Positions 33,799-44,325 of a DNA stretch of 44,451 nt are shown piece by piece (position 1 is the stretch's first letter; each line of letters begins with the position of its first letter). The notes under the pieces are model-generated. The model had not been told where the DNA came from and ran no database searches. It worked only from the letters and a program-made list of their open reading frames with translations. Source of the stretch: Chlamydomonas sphaeroides (lineage: Eukaryota; Chlorophyta; Chlorophyceae; Chlamydomonadales; Chlamydomonadaceae); contig BDDC01000778.1 in the NCBI GenBank assembly GCA_001662425.1, positions 1-44,451 of the forward strand, read 5' to 3'. The translations under genes and the position numbers were made by a program.

Positions 33799-36700
33799 TT
33801 CCACCTATGCAAATCCCATCCCGCCTACACAGATCATCGACTCCTCCATGTGCGTCAGCATGAACTCTGAAGACAGCTCGCCGCTGTTCGCATCGCCGGA
33901 CGACACCGTGCTCGGCTACACGCTGATCCGCGCCGCCTCCGACAACGCCATCTCGCTCGCCTCGAGCGCAACCTCAGCGGCCCCTGGCGCTAGCACGCTC
34001 GTGCCGCAGCGCATGGAGGTCACCGTGACGCTGCCCGAGGAGTCGGGGCTGTACTTCGCGCAAGTCCCACCCGGCACAGCAGGCAACATCGAGGCCGCCT
34101 TCACGACCTTCTACCCGCAATCCTGTCCCGCCGAGGCGCCCGGCATCGTGCGCCAGCCCGCCACCGCCGACTGTGGCCGCCGCAGCGCACGGCTCGTGTT
34201 TGATGTGCCCACGGGTGCGCGCCCGCCGGGCGGCGTGGGCGGGAGAGGCACCACTGCAGAACAGGCCGAACAGGCACGGGGATCGTGGGCCGGCGGACGG
34301 CTGACCGCTACCCCCCGCGCTACCCCCATTCCGGCACGATCCAAACAAACGTCTTCACCCTTGCTCCTGGCCACCGGCTTCCGTTGGCTCCAATGAGACC
34401 TCTGCGGGCCCAGCCGGCATCTCGCTGCTCCCATTCGCAACTCTCCGCGCCCTCACGCCCGGCCCTCGGCTCCAACCCGCCCGCTCCAACTCCCACAGGC
34501 GTGTTCAACTGCAGCCTGGACGAACGCTTCCCGGAGCTCTACCGCGTCTTCTACATGTCACTGCGAGTGGACCTGGCGCCGGCGGTGAGCTGCCGTTGCA
34601 ATGGGGCTGCAATGCCCTGCGGTGTGAGGCTGCTGTGGGGGCCTGGCCAGGCGCCGGTGAGGCGGGCTGCCACTTTGCAGCGCCCAGGAGGCCCTCCTGG
34701 CAGCGCCTGACACGTCCTGCAGGACAGCACCGCCGCGTGGGCCCTTGGCGCGGCCCCAACCAGGGCTGCCGGTGGCGGCCAGCTGCGTCAATCACACAGC
34801 TCACGCCGGAGGCCCAACCTGCCCACTGCCCACTGCCTGCTCCGCAGCGCTGCGCCTCGGCCTCCCGCACCGCATTTGCCGGCTCCGAGGCCAACTGGAT
34901 CAGCCCAGGGTGAGCGGTCAATGCCACGTCCTCGCGAGCTGCCGAGGAATGCCCGAGGCAACAGCAGCGCAGCAGCACAACCCTTGTGTTGCAATCCGCG
35001 TATCGCAACAAATGCCCAAAGCAGCCATGCGAAGCGCCTGCCCGCTGAGCCACTGCGTCCATCGTATTACCACCCGCCGCCCCAGGTGTTCCTTCATCAC
35101 CGTCCGCGCCGCCTGCCACCCCTCCACCTGCCCCGGCTACAAGCCGGCCTCGCTGCCGCCCATCTTCATCGACCCCGCCATGGGGCTCGACAACGGCACC
35201 TACCCAGACCTGAGCAGCCTCGAGGCGGCGCCCGCGGAGCCACGTGACCCATGGGACAGAGTGGTCCTGCCCGCCGTCGTCGGCGGCGCCGCCGGCACCG
35301 TCGCCGTCGCGCTCGCCGCCGGCGCGGCGTTCCTCATTGGCTCGCGATTGCGCGACAGCCGCCGCCGCGCCGCCGCGCTCGAGCGCAAGCTGCGCCACCG
35401 AGTCGGCCACGCCGCTGATGGGGACGCGGACGGGCACGAGTACGGGTATGCATCGTCTTCGGGCGGCGACGGCGACGAGGACATCGACGGGCGCGATCCG
35501 CTGCATGTGGCGCATCGTCTGGCAAGCGCCGCGCCTGTCCAGGACCAGAGGACCGCTCTGCAGAGGGCCATGTACGACTCGATCTTTTTTCCAGCGGGCT
35601 TCGTGAGCAGGCTCCGAACCTCGGTTGGTGGCATCGCCGGCCGGACCTCGGCCGGTGGCATGGCGCCGGGCGGCCGCACCTCGGCCGGAGGCATCCGGCC
35701 GCAGGCCCGCACGTCGGCCGGTGGCACCGCGCCGCTGCCGCTGCGGACGTCGGCGGGCGGCGGCAGGCCGCAGGGCAGGGGCCGCGGTAGGCAGCCACGA
35801 GCGTCGGCCGGCGGCGAAGGGTGGCACGGCCGCAGCAGCAACACGAGGACGTCTGCCGGCGGCGCCGCTGTTTATGGTCCGAGCGGCAGCCACTGGACCA
35901 CCTCCGGCAGCCTATTCTTCCTCGGAATGCCCAACCGCAAGGGCTTCGGACCGCCGCCGCCCAGGACAACCGCCGGCGACGACGACGGCGCCGCCACCGC
36001 CGCCGACGGCGGCCTGCTGCCGGGCCTGCCGCCGGTCGGCGGCGTGCACTTCTTCCAGTCCGTCACCGTGCCTGGCAGCGGTGGCGCCGCCACCGCCAGG
36101 GCAACCGCCAGGGCCGCCTCCGCCGCCGCCAACCGCTCCGTCATTGTCGGCGGCCGCGAGTGGCTCCTGCCACAGGGCCTTGGCCGCCAGGCGACAGATC
36201 CATCGCACAGCCCCTTCTACAACCTCGCCTATCAGCCCGGACCCGGCACTGGCGCCGCCACCACCGTCGCCAGCGCCCCGCTGCACCGCCGGCCCGCCAC
36301 CACCGGCGCCGCCGCGGCCCCTCACACGGCCGCGTCCGTGTTCTTCGCGCCCTTTGCCTCCATGGCACGGTTCTTCCACTGGCGCAGCAGCTCAGGCGTC
36401 GACGCCGCGGCGTCGATCGACCCCTCCGAGGACCCGAGCGACCCGTACTACGAGGAGCGGAACTCGCGGCCGTCGCGGCCCTCTCGCGGCTCCCCCAACT
36501 CCTGGGCCTACCGGCCTTCCTCCCAGCACGCCTCACCCGCGGCACAACGGCCGCGCCCCTCGCCGCATCCCTCGCCACGAGTGTCTGAACAGCGGCGGCA
36601 GCCGTCCGAGCAACCCTCGCCTCAACGCTCCGGCTCCGGCCGGATCCCATCCAACCCCGGCCTGCAGCCGCAGCGGCCGTCCCCGGACGCCGCGGCTGCG

Positions 36701-38536
36701 GCGCCACCCCCACCTTCGCCGCCGCCGGCCGGGCCGCCCCCCGCGCCGTCCTCCGGCTGGAGCGCCCGCCGCCGCGAGCTCGCGCAGGTGCCCATCGACC
36801 CCGAGTTGGCCGAGTGGTTTGGTGCCGAGCCGGACATGCCCTTCCACACACGCAAGCGCCAGGCCGCGCACTCGTTCCGGCCCTCGCCGCAGCAGCACGC
36901 CGCGCTGCGCCAGAGCCTGCAGCTGGCCCACGGCGCGGCGCTGGGTATGGGCCGCCTGGGCACGGCCGTGCTGGCGACCATCGAGTCGGCGGGCAGCAGC
37001 TTTGTGAGCGTCGTGAGCGCCGTCAGCGGTGGCAGCAGCGCCGCCGTGTCGCGCGCCGGCAGCTTTGTGGCGCGCGTGGCGTCGCGGACGGGCTCCATAG
37101 CGCGGCGGGAGCTGTCGGCGCGCGTGTTGCGCGTGCCGTCGAGGATGGCTGACCTGATGCGCAGCGGCGGCAGCGGCACCGTCGGCGGCGGCGCCGCCGC
37201 TGCCGACGGCAGTCCATCCATCAGCCACCGCGCCTCGCTGCTCAGCTTGCAGCCACCGTTGGGTGCACCGCATGCTGGCGAGAGCGGCGTGAATGGTGAC
37301 GCCAGCGGCGGCAACCAGCGGCGGCGCCGCCAGAGCCGCCTGGTGTCAAGGCTGGCGTTTGCGGCATCGCAGCCCGGCTCGGATGCCGAGGATGCCGACG
37401 CCGACGGCGATGGCTCTGGCACGGGGCCAGAGGATGCAGCAGGGCCGACGATGGCGGTGATGGTGGCGGAGTCGGAGGTAACTGTCCTCATGGACTCGGA
37501 CGATAGCGGAGCACCCGAGCGCAGCGGCGCCAGCGCCGGCCGCCGAGCTGCAAGCGTCACTGGCGTGCCGCCGCCCGTGCACCGGCTTGCCTCCGCCAGC
37601 TCCGCCGCCGGCGGCGCTGCTCTGGGTCTCCTGCACCGGCCCATCGGCGCCGCCGCCGCCACCGCGGCAGCCGAGGCCGACGGCGCAGCGCCGCAGGTCC
37701 GGCTGCTGCTGGAGACGGACGGCGCGCATGCCAGTGAGGACGAGGGGTGGTTGGCCGGTGGCGTTGGTGCGGCGCGCACGGCCAGCCGCCGCCTCGGGCG
37801 CTGGGCTCGCGCTGCCGCCGGCATGCTGCCGCGCCGCCACACGGCTCAGTCGGCGACGACGCCGAGCGACGCGTCGGCAATGGGGGCGGAGCCGCCGCAG
37901 CCGAGCCCCAGCTGGCGGCACTCCGCGGGAGGACCAAGTGCTTTTGAGCGTGATGACCGGCACATGGAGGTGGCGGCGTCGGCGGCGGGCTCGTCGCCGT
38001 CGGCGTCGCCGCTGGGGTCTCCTCGCCGCGGCACCTCCTTCACTAGCCACCGTGATCCATCCTTCAGCGGTGTTGCCTCCCGCGTCGGCAGCGGCATCGC
38101 CCTGCCCAGCGGCGCGGTGGCGACGGCAGCGCCGACGGCGGCAGCCGGGACCTGGCCGCTCGCGGCTCCTGACCCAGCGGCGGCTGAGCCGCAGTCGCCG
38201 GGCGAGGGCCTGATGGAGGGGCGCGCCGCCAGCATCACCGGGCGGCTGTTGGCTCCTCAGCCCCTGCGGCGCCTGGCTGTGCGCGCTTCGTTCGCTGGCA
38301 CCCACGCCACCGCGGTGGCAAATGCGGCGGCTGCCGCCGTGGCGGCGGCGGCGAGGAGCGAGGGCGGCGGCCTGGTGCCGGCAGCGGTGTTTGGGCGGAC
38401 CCACGGGTCGATGTCGGCAAGCTCCAGCGGCGGCTCGGCCATGGGCTCGCCGCGCACTCCGTCGAGCTTGCGGCCGATGCTGGCTCCCGAAGGTGACGAG
38501 GAGGCGGAGGGCAGCGGTGTGTTTGGCCGCGTGTGA
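33799..38536 (+). CDS. Tandem type I membrane protein, copy 3 (5' end in gap)
   Basis: Exons: from the gap to 34214, then 34499-34584, 34848-34909 and 35086-38536 (TGA). All junctions are in phase. The first exon alone covers what copy 2 spreads over exons 2-5: DSSMCVSMNSEDSSP, GYTLIRA, MEVTVTLPEESGLYFAQ, GNIEAAFTTFYPQSCP, ADCGRR, LVFDVPT. Then GVFNCSLDERFPELYRVFY, RCASASRTAFAGSEAN, GCSFITVRAACHPSTCPGY. The membrane helix lies at 35261-35344 (VVLPAVVGGAAGTVAVALAA...). The tail of about 1,060 aa is the longest of the three. It has seven R(T/A)S(A/V)GG repeats, LPPVGGVHFFQS, RSVIVGGREWLLP, EWFGAEPDMPFHTRKRQAAH, LATIESAGSSF, LRVPSRMADLMRSGG, and ends GSGVFGRV. The intron at 34215-34498 has no counterpart in the sisters. 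Confidence 0.82.
35618..35864 (+). repeat. Seven R-(T/A)-S-(A/V)-G-G coding repeats
   Basis: Hexapeptide motif RTSAGG (variants RTSVGG and RASAGG) seven times with 1-13 residue spacers, just inside the membrane in copy 3. Arg-x-Ser resembles basophilic kinase sites; that reading is inference. Confidence 0.85.
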
Positions 38537-39718
38537 GGCCCGTGAAGGCTTGTCGCTACAGCAGCTTGCGTGCGTAGGTTGTTCGCAGGGCGGGACGCGC
38601 GCTCGGGCTCTGGCTCCGCCGGGGGGGGACAAGGGTGGGGGCATGATGACGTACCGGGCAGCAGCCGGTAGGTTGTATCTCGTGCTGGGAGATGGACGCG
38701 TGTCCTGCAACCGGTGAGGGGTAGGTGGCGGCGGCGGTTGTGCTCCTGGTGCTGGTGTCTAGCCAGCGATCCGTACGTCGTGGAGGCGACATACAGCCTT
38801 GGGCAGGATTGGGCTACGTGTGGGCATCGCAGGGTTGCGCGCGCTTTGGCTGGGCGTGCGTTTCAGGGGGCCAGCAAGTAGGGGGGGGGGTCCGGGCGAT
38901 AGCTGCGCGCGAGAGATTGTTTGAGCTTATGTGCCATACATTCATATCACGGCGCCCGGCCATGCTTTGGCGACGTATTGTGGGGGTTCATTGCCGCCGG
39001 CGGCCGTGTGTTATCCGGCCGCGTGGCCAATCATGGCTCTGGATTCATGTGTGCGCGCGCGGGGCGAAGCGGCCCGGTTCGAGATTTTTGTGTTGGGACC
39101 AGGGCGGGGAGACCTTCCCGCCCGCGCCCCATACGGAGCGAGAGAGCCTGCGACGGGGCTGCACGGAAATGCTGTCCGGAGGGTGTTGGGCTGGCAGCGC
39201 CCGCGCGCGTGCGTGTCAATCTATGGTAGCCCTCTGGCGGCAATCCGAATCACTTTGGCTTGGCTTTAATCGTCGGGTCGTCATTAGATGGAGCGTTCGC
39301 GAGGTACGGCAGCGCTTGACATGCCCAGCCATCTGCCGCCTGGTGGAAGGCTGCACGTGCACGTGGATGCCTGGCTTTCTGGCATGCATTAAGAAGCGCT
39401 CCCGCAGAGGCGCTGTGCCGCGCCATTATTCATCCGGCGGGATACATCTGCGAGCTGCGGCGTCGCCGCATGAGGGTGGCCCCGTGCGGGTACGTAGGCC
39501 AGCAGGTAGGTTATTTAGCCATTTTACATTCATTTGTCAGGCGGGACGTGGTTGCGAGCAGGTTGTTGGCGGCATGGGGGCAGCAGCAGGGCGGAGGCGG
39601 TGAGGCCGGGCGCATGTTGGCGCCAGCAGGCGGCAGGGCTGGGGCACGAGGGGTAGGTGTTTGGTTTGACGTGGGCGACGGCTTGCCACGGCGTGCGTGT
39701 GGCTCCGTACGCGCCCCT

Positions 39719-39723
39719 GTAAG
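39719..39723 (+). terminator. Candidate TGTAA poly(A) signal for copy 3
   Basis: First plus-strand TGTAA I found after the stop at 38536, 1.18 kb away; weak. Confidence 0.25.
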
Positions 39724-41010
39724 TAAGGCGTGGGGCCCCCTTGCAATGCTGCGTGGACGAGTGCGTGCGGCTGCTGTCGTCGTTGCGCAGCCCGGCATAC
39801 CCGTCAGCTTTTACCCCCGTTCAAAGACATTCTCGCTCGTCCCTGGCGTCGATGGTTTCAAGCAGCAGTCGCCCAGCTAGCATGCTAGCTGGGGTTGCAG
39901 GTGTCCCGCCGCCACGCACGCACGGTTGACGGGGCGGACCAGCGCCAGCAGGAGGCCGCGCTGCGCCCTTGCTGTTGGGGCCACACGACTAGCTAGCAGC
40001 GCCCGCGCGCTCCCTGCCACCCACCTGTACGTTGCCCACGTACGTGCGCTAGCCGCCTCCTGCGGATGTGTCCCCTTGCTTCGCCCACCACCCCATCCCT
40101 CGCCACCCCACCGCGCTAGGTCTTCGCTATCTAGCTGACTCATACACATGAAGCCTGCTGCTAGCTACCGGAAGCCCTAGCTAGCCTGCCAACCGGCCGC
40201 ACGTGCGCACGCCGGCACCATTACCAGAACCCTTGATGCGGTGGTCGTGTGGTGCCCCCACACCACCTACCTGGGACGGGTGCGCTCGGCGCGACCCAAA
40301 CTTGCGAGCATGCCAACCGTGCTCAATCGCTACCCTGCTGCTCTCCTCTCCCCCCACTGCGATCCCTCGTGCGTCCTCGCTAGCAGCAGGTTGACCCCTC
40401 GTGCGGGTTGGATCAAAGGCGACGCCCCACCAGCTATGGCGCAGGCTCCTGCGAGCGCAGCTGCATTGGCCGGCACAACTGACTTTCAAGATGTTGCGTA
40501 TTGCCGGTGCAACCGGCAGTTATGGCCTGCGAGACCCAAGACGTGCGTTGTACGATGCCGAACAGACATGCTAGCAGGGCTTCTTGTCCTCGGTACGTTA
40601 CACTCTAGCTCTGCGCCACCCCGCTAATCGGCTTGGCGCTGTTCAGCTCAGCCTCGCCCTAGCGGCTTGGCCCTACCCTCTCGGCAACCAACGACTGTAA
40701 ACTCGCCCAAGGGACACCACAACCAGTAAGTGCTTTCTCAATCTGCCTCCGTGGCCGGTAGTAGCGACCTCAACCGCCCCGGAACGAGCGACAAAACCTC
40801 CGCGCTCAAGCCAACAACTGCGACGGCCGCAGCCGAGACCCACAACACGCTGCGCACTGCCGTCAGCCCGACGAGGCCTGCGGGCGCTATTGTGCCGCGC
40901 CTGCGCCGGGCACTGGGCGGGAGGGCGGGTAGTTATGGTAGTGGGAAAAGGCAGCGCAAGACGGCGCTGCTATTATTGTATTTGCTACTACAACGGCGGA
41001 TAGCCAGCGA

Positions 41011-41056
41011 AGCGGCTCCGCCGCTCTAATATCTGAGTGTCGTACAACGACACTCA
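41011..41056. repeat. Two adjacent perfect hairpins
   Basis: 41011-41025 is AGCGGC-tcc-GCCGCT. 41034-41056 is a 10-bp perfect stem (TGAGTGTCGT / ACGACACTCA) with a 3-nt loop. They lie past the kinase gene's poly(A) signal. Their role is unknown. Confidence 0.8.
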
Positions 41057-41163
41057 TGTCTTCCACTACCCTCGTCCAAGAAGCCGCCTTCTCCTGCAGA
41101 GAAGTCTAATCCCTTATCCGTCCGGAATAAGAAGTCGTCATTAATGGACCCTCTTGGCCTAAA

Positions 41164-41168
41164 TTACA
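41164..41168 (-). terminator. TGTAA poly(A) signal for the inositol kinase gene
   Basis: TGTAA on the minus strand about 145 nt downstream of the stop codon at 41312, a good distance for a green-algal 3' UTR. Confidence 0.5.
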
Positions 41169-41311
41169 CTCGCCCAGCCACAAGGGGAGGCACACGCAGG
41201 CTTCTTCATATCACGCCCATTTGACACGGCGGTAGTTCAGGCGCCGCTTGTCACGGGCAGCACGTGTTCCTCGCTGCCCGAGCCCCTCAAAATGGCTGCA
41301 CGCAAGGCGCC

Positions 41312-43831
41312 TCACGCGTCGAGCATGTCGGCCTTTAGCGCCTTGTGCCCCCGAGCCTTAATTGCCGCCCTACCATCGCCCGCAACCCGGGCCGCAGCGC
41401 CGGTTGCTCCTCCCACGGGCACTGCTACAGCGCTCCCCGCCTCCGCAGCGGCGCCTGCGCTGTCCTCGTCGGCTCCCCGTGCCGCCTCCGCGGCTCCCGC
41501 CGCAGCTGCCAATGCGCCATCCGCCACGCGCCGCATGTGGTCGACCAGCATCGCCTCCCAGCCCGCCACTTTGTCGTACCCCGGGAAGTAGTTGACGTCC
41601 ACAACTGCCAACCGTACCGTTGATAGTTGGCGGAAGCTGTTCCCGCCGCCACTACAGCTGCTTAACGGCTGCCCTTGGCCGCCAGATGCCGCGTCGTGGG
41701 GCGCTGAGCCAGCAACCCCTGCGCCTCCACTGCCGCCTGCTGCGCCCTGGCCATAGTCGCTGCCGTCCACGGGCACGACCACGTCAAAGTTGAAGAGCGA
41801 CAGCCCCAGCCGCCGCGACAACTCCGCTGCCACCGCTTCAAGCGCCGCCTCCCTGCCAGCAGGCTGCGGCTGCGGGCTCGCCGCCGCCGCCGCCGCCAGC
41901 GGCTGCGCGCTGAGCCGCTGCAGCGCAGCCACCGGGGCATGGCCGGCCGCTGGGTTGCGGCCGTGCTCCTGCCCCTGGCCAAGCTGCCCAAGCGCCACGC
42001 CAGACCCCTGGCCCTGCCCCTGCTGCTGCTGGGGATGGGGATGCGCGCCTGCAAAGGGCGCCGGCCGCAGCGCCTGCAGCTGGTCCAGCGTCAGCGAGGC
42101 GCGCCGCTCCACTCGCACGTGGCGACCCAGCACATACACCTGGAGGCAGGAGCGGGCAGCAGCGTGGAGGGCAACATAACGGTCAGGTGTGTAGCCCACG
42201 GTCTTGTGCTGCACAGCTAACGCGGGTCGCAGTGAGCTGTGTGCAAGCTAGGTGACGCGTGGCAGCGCGTGGGCGTGCATCGGCCCGCGTGCGTAAGCCG
42301 CCGTGCCAGTGACACGCGGCCGGCCGTACGGTATGCGTACGGCAGTGGTGGTACGGCAGCACGGTAGCGTGCGCACCTTGTACAGCGCCTCGACGTGCGG
42401 CAGGTACTGCTGCACGACCACCGGGATCCAACCGTCCCCAACCAACTCCGAGCCGCCGCTTCCGTCGTGCGGCGGCTCCTCCTCAGCCGCCGCCTCGCCG
42501 CGGTTGCTACACACAGCGGCGCCGCCATATTGCGCCAGCTGTGGCTGAGACTGAGGCTGCAGGGCCTGCGCCGCCGCCTCCAGCTCGGCCCAGGTCGCAG
42601 CGACGGCTATGCCGTGGCCGCTGCTGCCGGCTGCGTCGGTGCGGCGCGTCTTGAGGATGAGGGGTGGCGCCAGCGGCAGGCCGCCTGCGGGAGCCCGGCA
42701 GGCGCAAGCGGCAAGGAGCGATCACTGGAACCGTGCAGGCATGCGCGCTATGCGTGACGTTGCGGCTGGTGTTCATCGCGACGTGCACGACCCGTAGCCT
42801 GGCCAGCGTTGGCGACGCCTGTGCTCCCACCTGCCGCCCCGCGCTCTGCGAGGTCAAGCAGCTCCTGCCGCGTCTGCGCCAGCGCCTGACCCGGCGCCAC
42901 GACCATCACCTCGACCGCTGAGACCGGTGTCACGGCAGCCGGGTCCTGCTGCGGATCTGCGCATGATTCCGAGCAAGGCCGCGGCTGAAGCGGCAGGCGC
43001 AGGCCCCCTGGCGGGATGGCGCTGAGCATGAGAGCTCGGTCCTCGGTGGCCGCTATGGCTGTTGGCGGGTCTAGCGCCACAGCGTGCGGGTGGTCTGCTA
43101 GGTAGTCTGACAGGTGAGACTGCCAGACTAGTTAGGGCGCGGGGAGACGAGGGGAGGGCAGAGCAGGAGGGTGTTGGGTGTTGGGTTTGTGTTGGTCACG
43201 GGCTGAGGATGCGAGCATGGTGATGCAGTGCGCGGGATGGCAGCGCGCCGCACGCCGCAGTGCGGCCCGAGATCATGTCCACTGCGATATGGCAGCACCG
43301 GAGATGACCCACCATCGTCTCTGTGCAGCTTGTGCAGTATAACGGCGAAGGTGATCGGCTTGGTGCTCGCCGGCTGCGGCCGGGCTGCGGCATCGGTGCC
43401 GCCGTCGGCAGCAGCCGTGGCCTGCGCCTGCAGCGGCGCGTGTGGGTTAAGCGGCAGCACACGAAGCCCTGCCGCCGCTGCCAGGTCCAGCAGCCCGGGC
43501 GTCAGCACGCGGGGCATCTGTTCTTGCGGGATGGCGAGGCGAACACCGGGTTGGGGAGGGGCCGCGGAAATTCCAACACCACCCGCAAGCTGGTTGTGCT
43601 TTTGCATGTAGCAAAGCACTCGCGCAAAACATAACGTTCTGTGTCGCCTTGCGCGCTGTGATTTAGCAAGCCCAAGTCCACGGCACAGTAATGAACGCCG
43701 AGCCGTGCCTCGCGCCACAGTTTGAATCCTACCTTCTTATCGAGGAATGCGAGGCCAACTGTCGCGCGGCGCTGCTGACAGCTGCCATCGCCATCGCTAT
43801 GCGAGCGGTATGCGCGGCACGTCGTTATCAT
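41312..43831 (-). CDS. ITPK: Inositol 1,3,4-trisphosphate 5/6-kinase (ATP-grasp)
   Basis: Five exons join in phase into 571 aa: 43831-43733, 43517-43313, 43106-42831, 42684-42377 and 42139-41312 (TGA). Landmarks in order: TVGLAFLDKK (N-terminal strand), AVILHKLHRDDDYLADHP (HKL motif, about 95-106), AVALDPPTAIAATEDRALML, GLPLAPPLILKTRRTDAAGS (ATP-grasp lysine, about 204), IPVVVQQYLPHVEALYKVYVLGRHVRVERRASL, LGLSLFNFDVVVPVDG (about 412-426), and VVDVNYFPGYDKVAGWEAML (about 475-494, the Asp/Asn metal site). Family enzymes phosphorylate inositol trisphosphate at the 5- or 6-OH (and act in other inositol phosphate steps) in the cytosol, on the route to phytate and inositol pyrophosphates. It is much longer than plant ITPKs (about 320-390 aa). 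The excess is in Gln-, Gly- and Ala-rich inserts and an Ala-rich tail. The start is the first ATG in frame with exon 1. Confidence 0.9.
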
Positions 43832-43959
43832 CAATGAGTGCCGCACCTCGCGGGTACGAAGGAGTGGGCGGTGGCGTGCAAAGAGCGTGTCTGCTAGAAA
43901 GGGAGCATGAGGTGCTTGCTCGAAGTCTCACGGAGCGTGCGCGGCCCCTGCCCTACGCC

Positions 43960-44150
43960 CCAGGTCTGCAACAACTGCGGGTGCGGCCAGCTGCCTGCGC
44001 GAGGATGCTACCTGGGGCGCGGCGTGCGCATGGCGTGCAAGTCTGCCAAGGCTGCGGCACGACATGGAGTGAGTGTCGCGGGGCTATGGTATCAGTATGG
44101 GGACTGCACGGTAACAACACAGGCCGCGTAACAGCACGCTCCTGCCCATC
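43960..44150 (+). pseudogene. Dispersed fragment B, possible MYND-finger exon or relic
   Basis: Matches 31770-31995. It follows a good acceptor-like CCCTACGCCCCAG. One frame gives QVCNNCGCGQLPARGCYLGRG; a shifted frame gives HGVQVCQGCGTTW before a donor-like GTGAGT. Cysteine spacing recalls algal MYND fingers (CNN...C, CxGC) but needs a frame change, so this is probably a relic. An exon of a gene continuing past the window is less likely. Confidence 0.35.
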
Positions 44151-44167
44151 CCCCTCCTCCCCCCGCC

Positions 44168-44325
44168 AACACTTCAGCATGTCACTTATTCATGCGCCCA
44201 CATCTTCATCGTCATCACGCCGCGTCGCTTCAGTCCATTATTTCAACACGCCCAAACATCGTCGTCACACTGCCCCACTTCAGTACATCATATCGACACG
44301 CCACACTTCAATACAGCATTTCTCC
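44168..44325. repeat. Degenerate tandem repeat
   Basis: Four diverged units starting with (A/G)CTTCA(G/A) and mostly ending in ACACGCC or ATGCGCC, spaced roughly 35-50 bp. Confidence 0.45.

Larger units (their letters stand above)
38537..41311. other. Intergenic between convergent copy 3 and the inositol kinase gene
   Basis: About 2.8 kb with no gene I can support. Open frames such as 40730-41029 lack recognisable features. It contains candidate TGTAA signals for both neighbours and a pair of hairpins at 41011-41056. Confidence 0.5.

Noticed and set aside
33265..33870. Open frames spanning the 33.3-33.8 kb region
   Set aside because: They exist only because Ns hide stop codons.
34505..35893. 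Minus-strand open frame of 462 codons
   Set aside because: Antisense to copy 3, crossing its introns and exons without regard to splice sites.
37346..38710. Minus-strand open frame of 454 codons
   Set aside because: Arg- and Ala-rich antisense of the copy 3 tail, no features of its own.
40730..41029. Plus-strand 99-codon open frame
   Set aside because: No recognisable domain, no supported splice partners, and it ends at the hairpin structure; not enough to call a gene.
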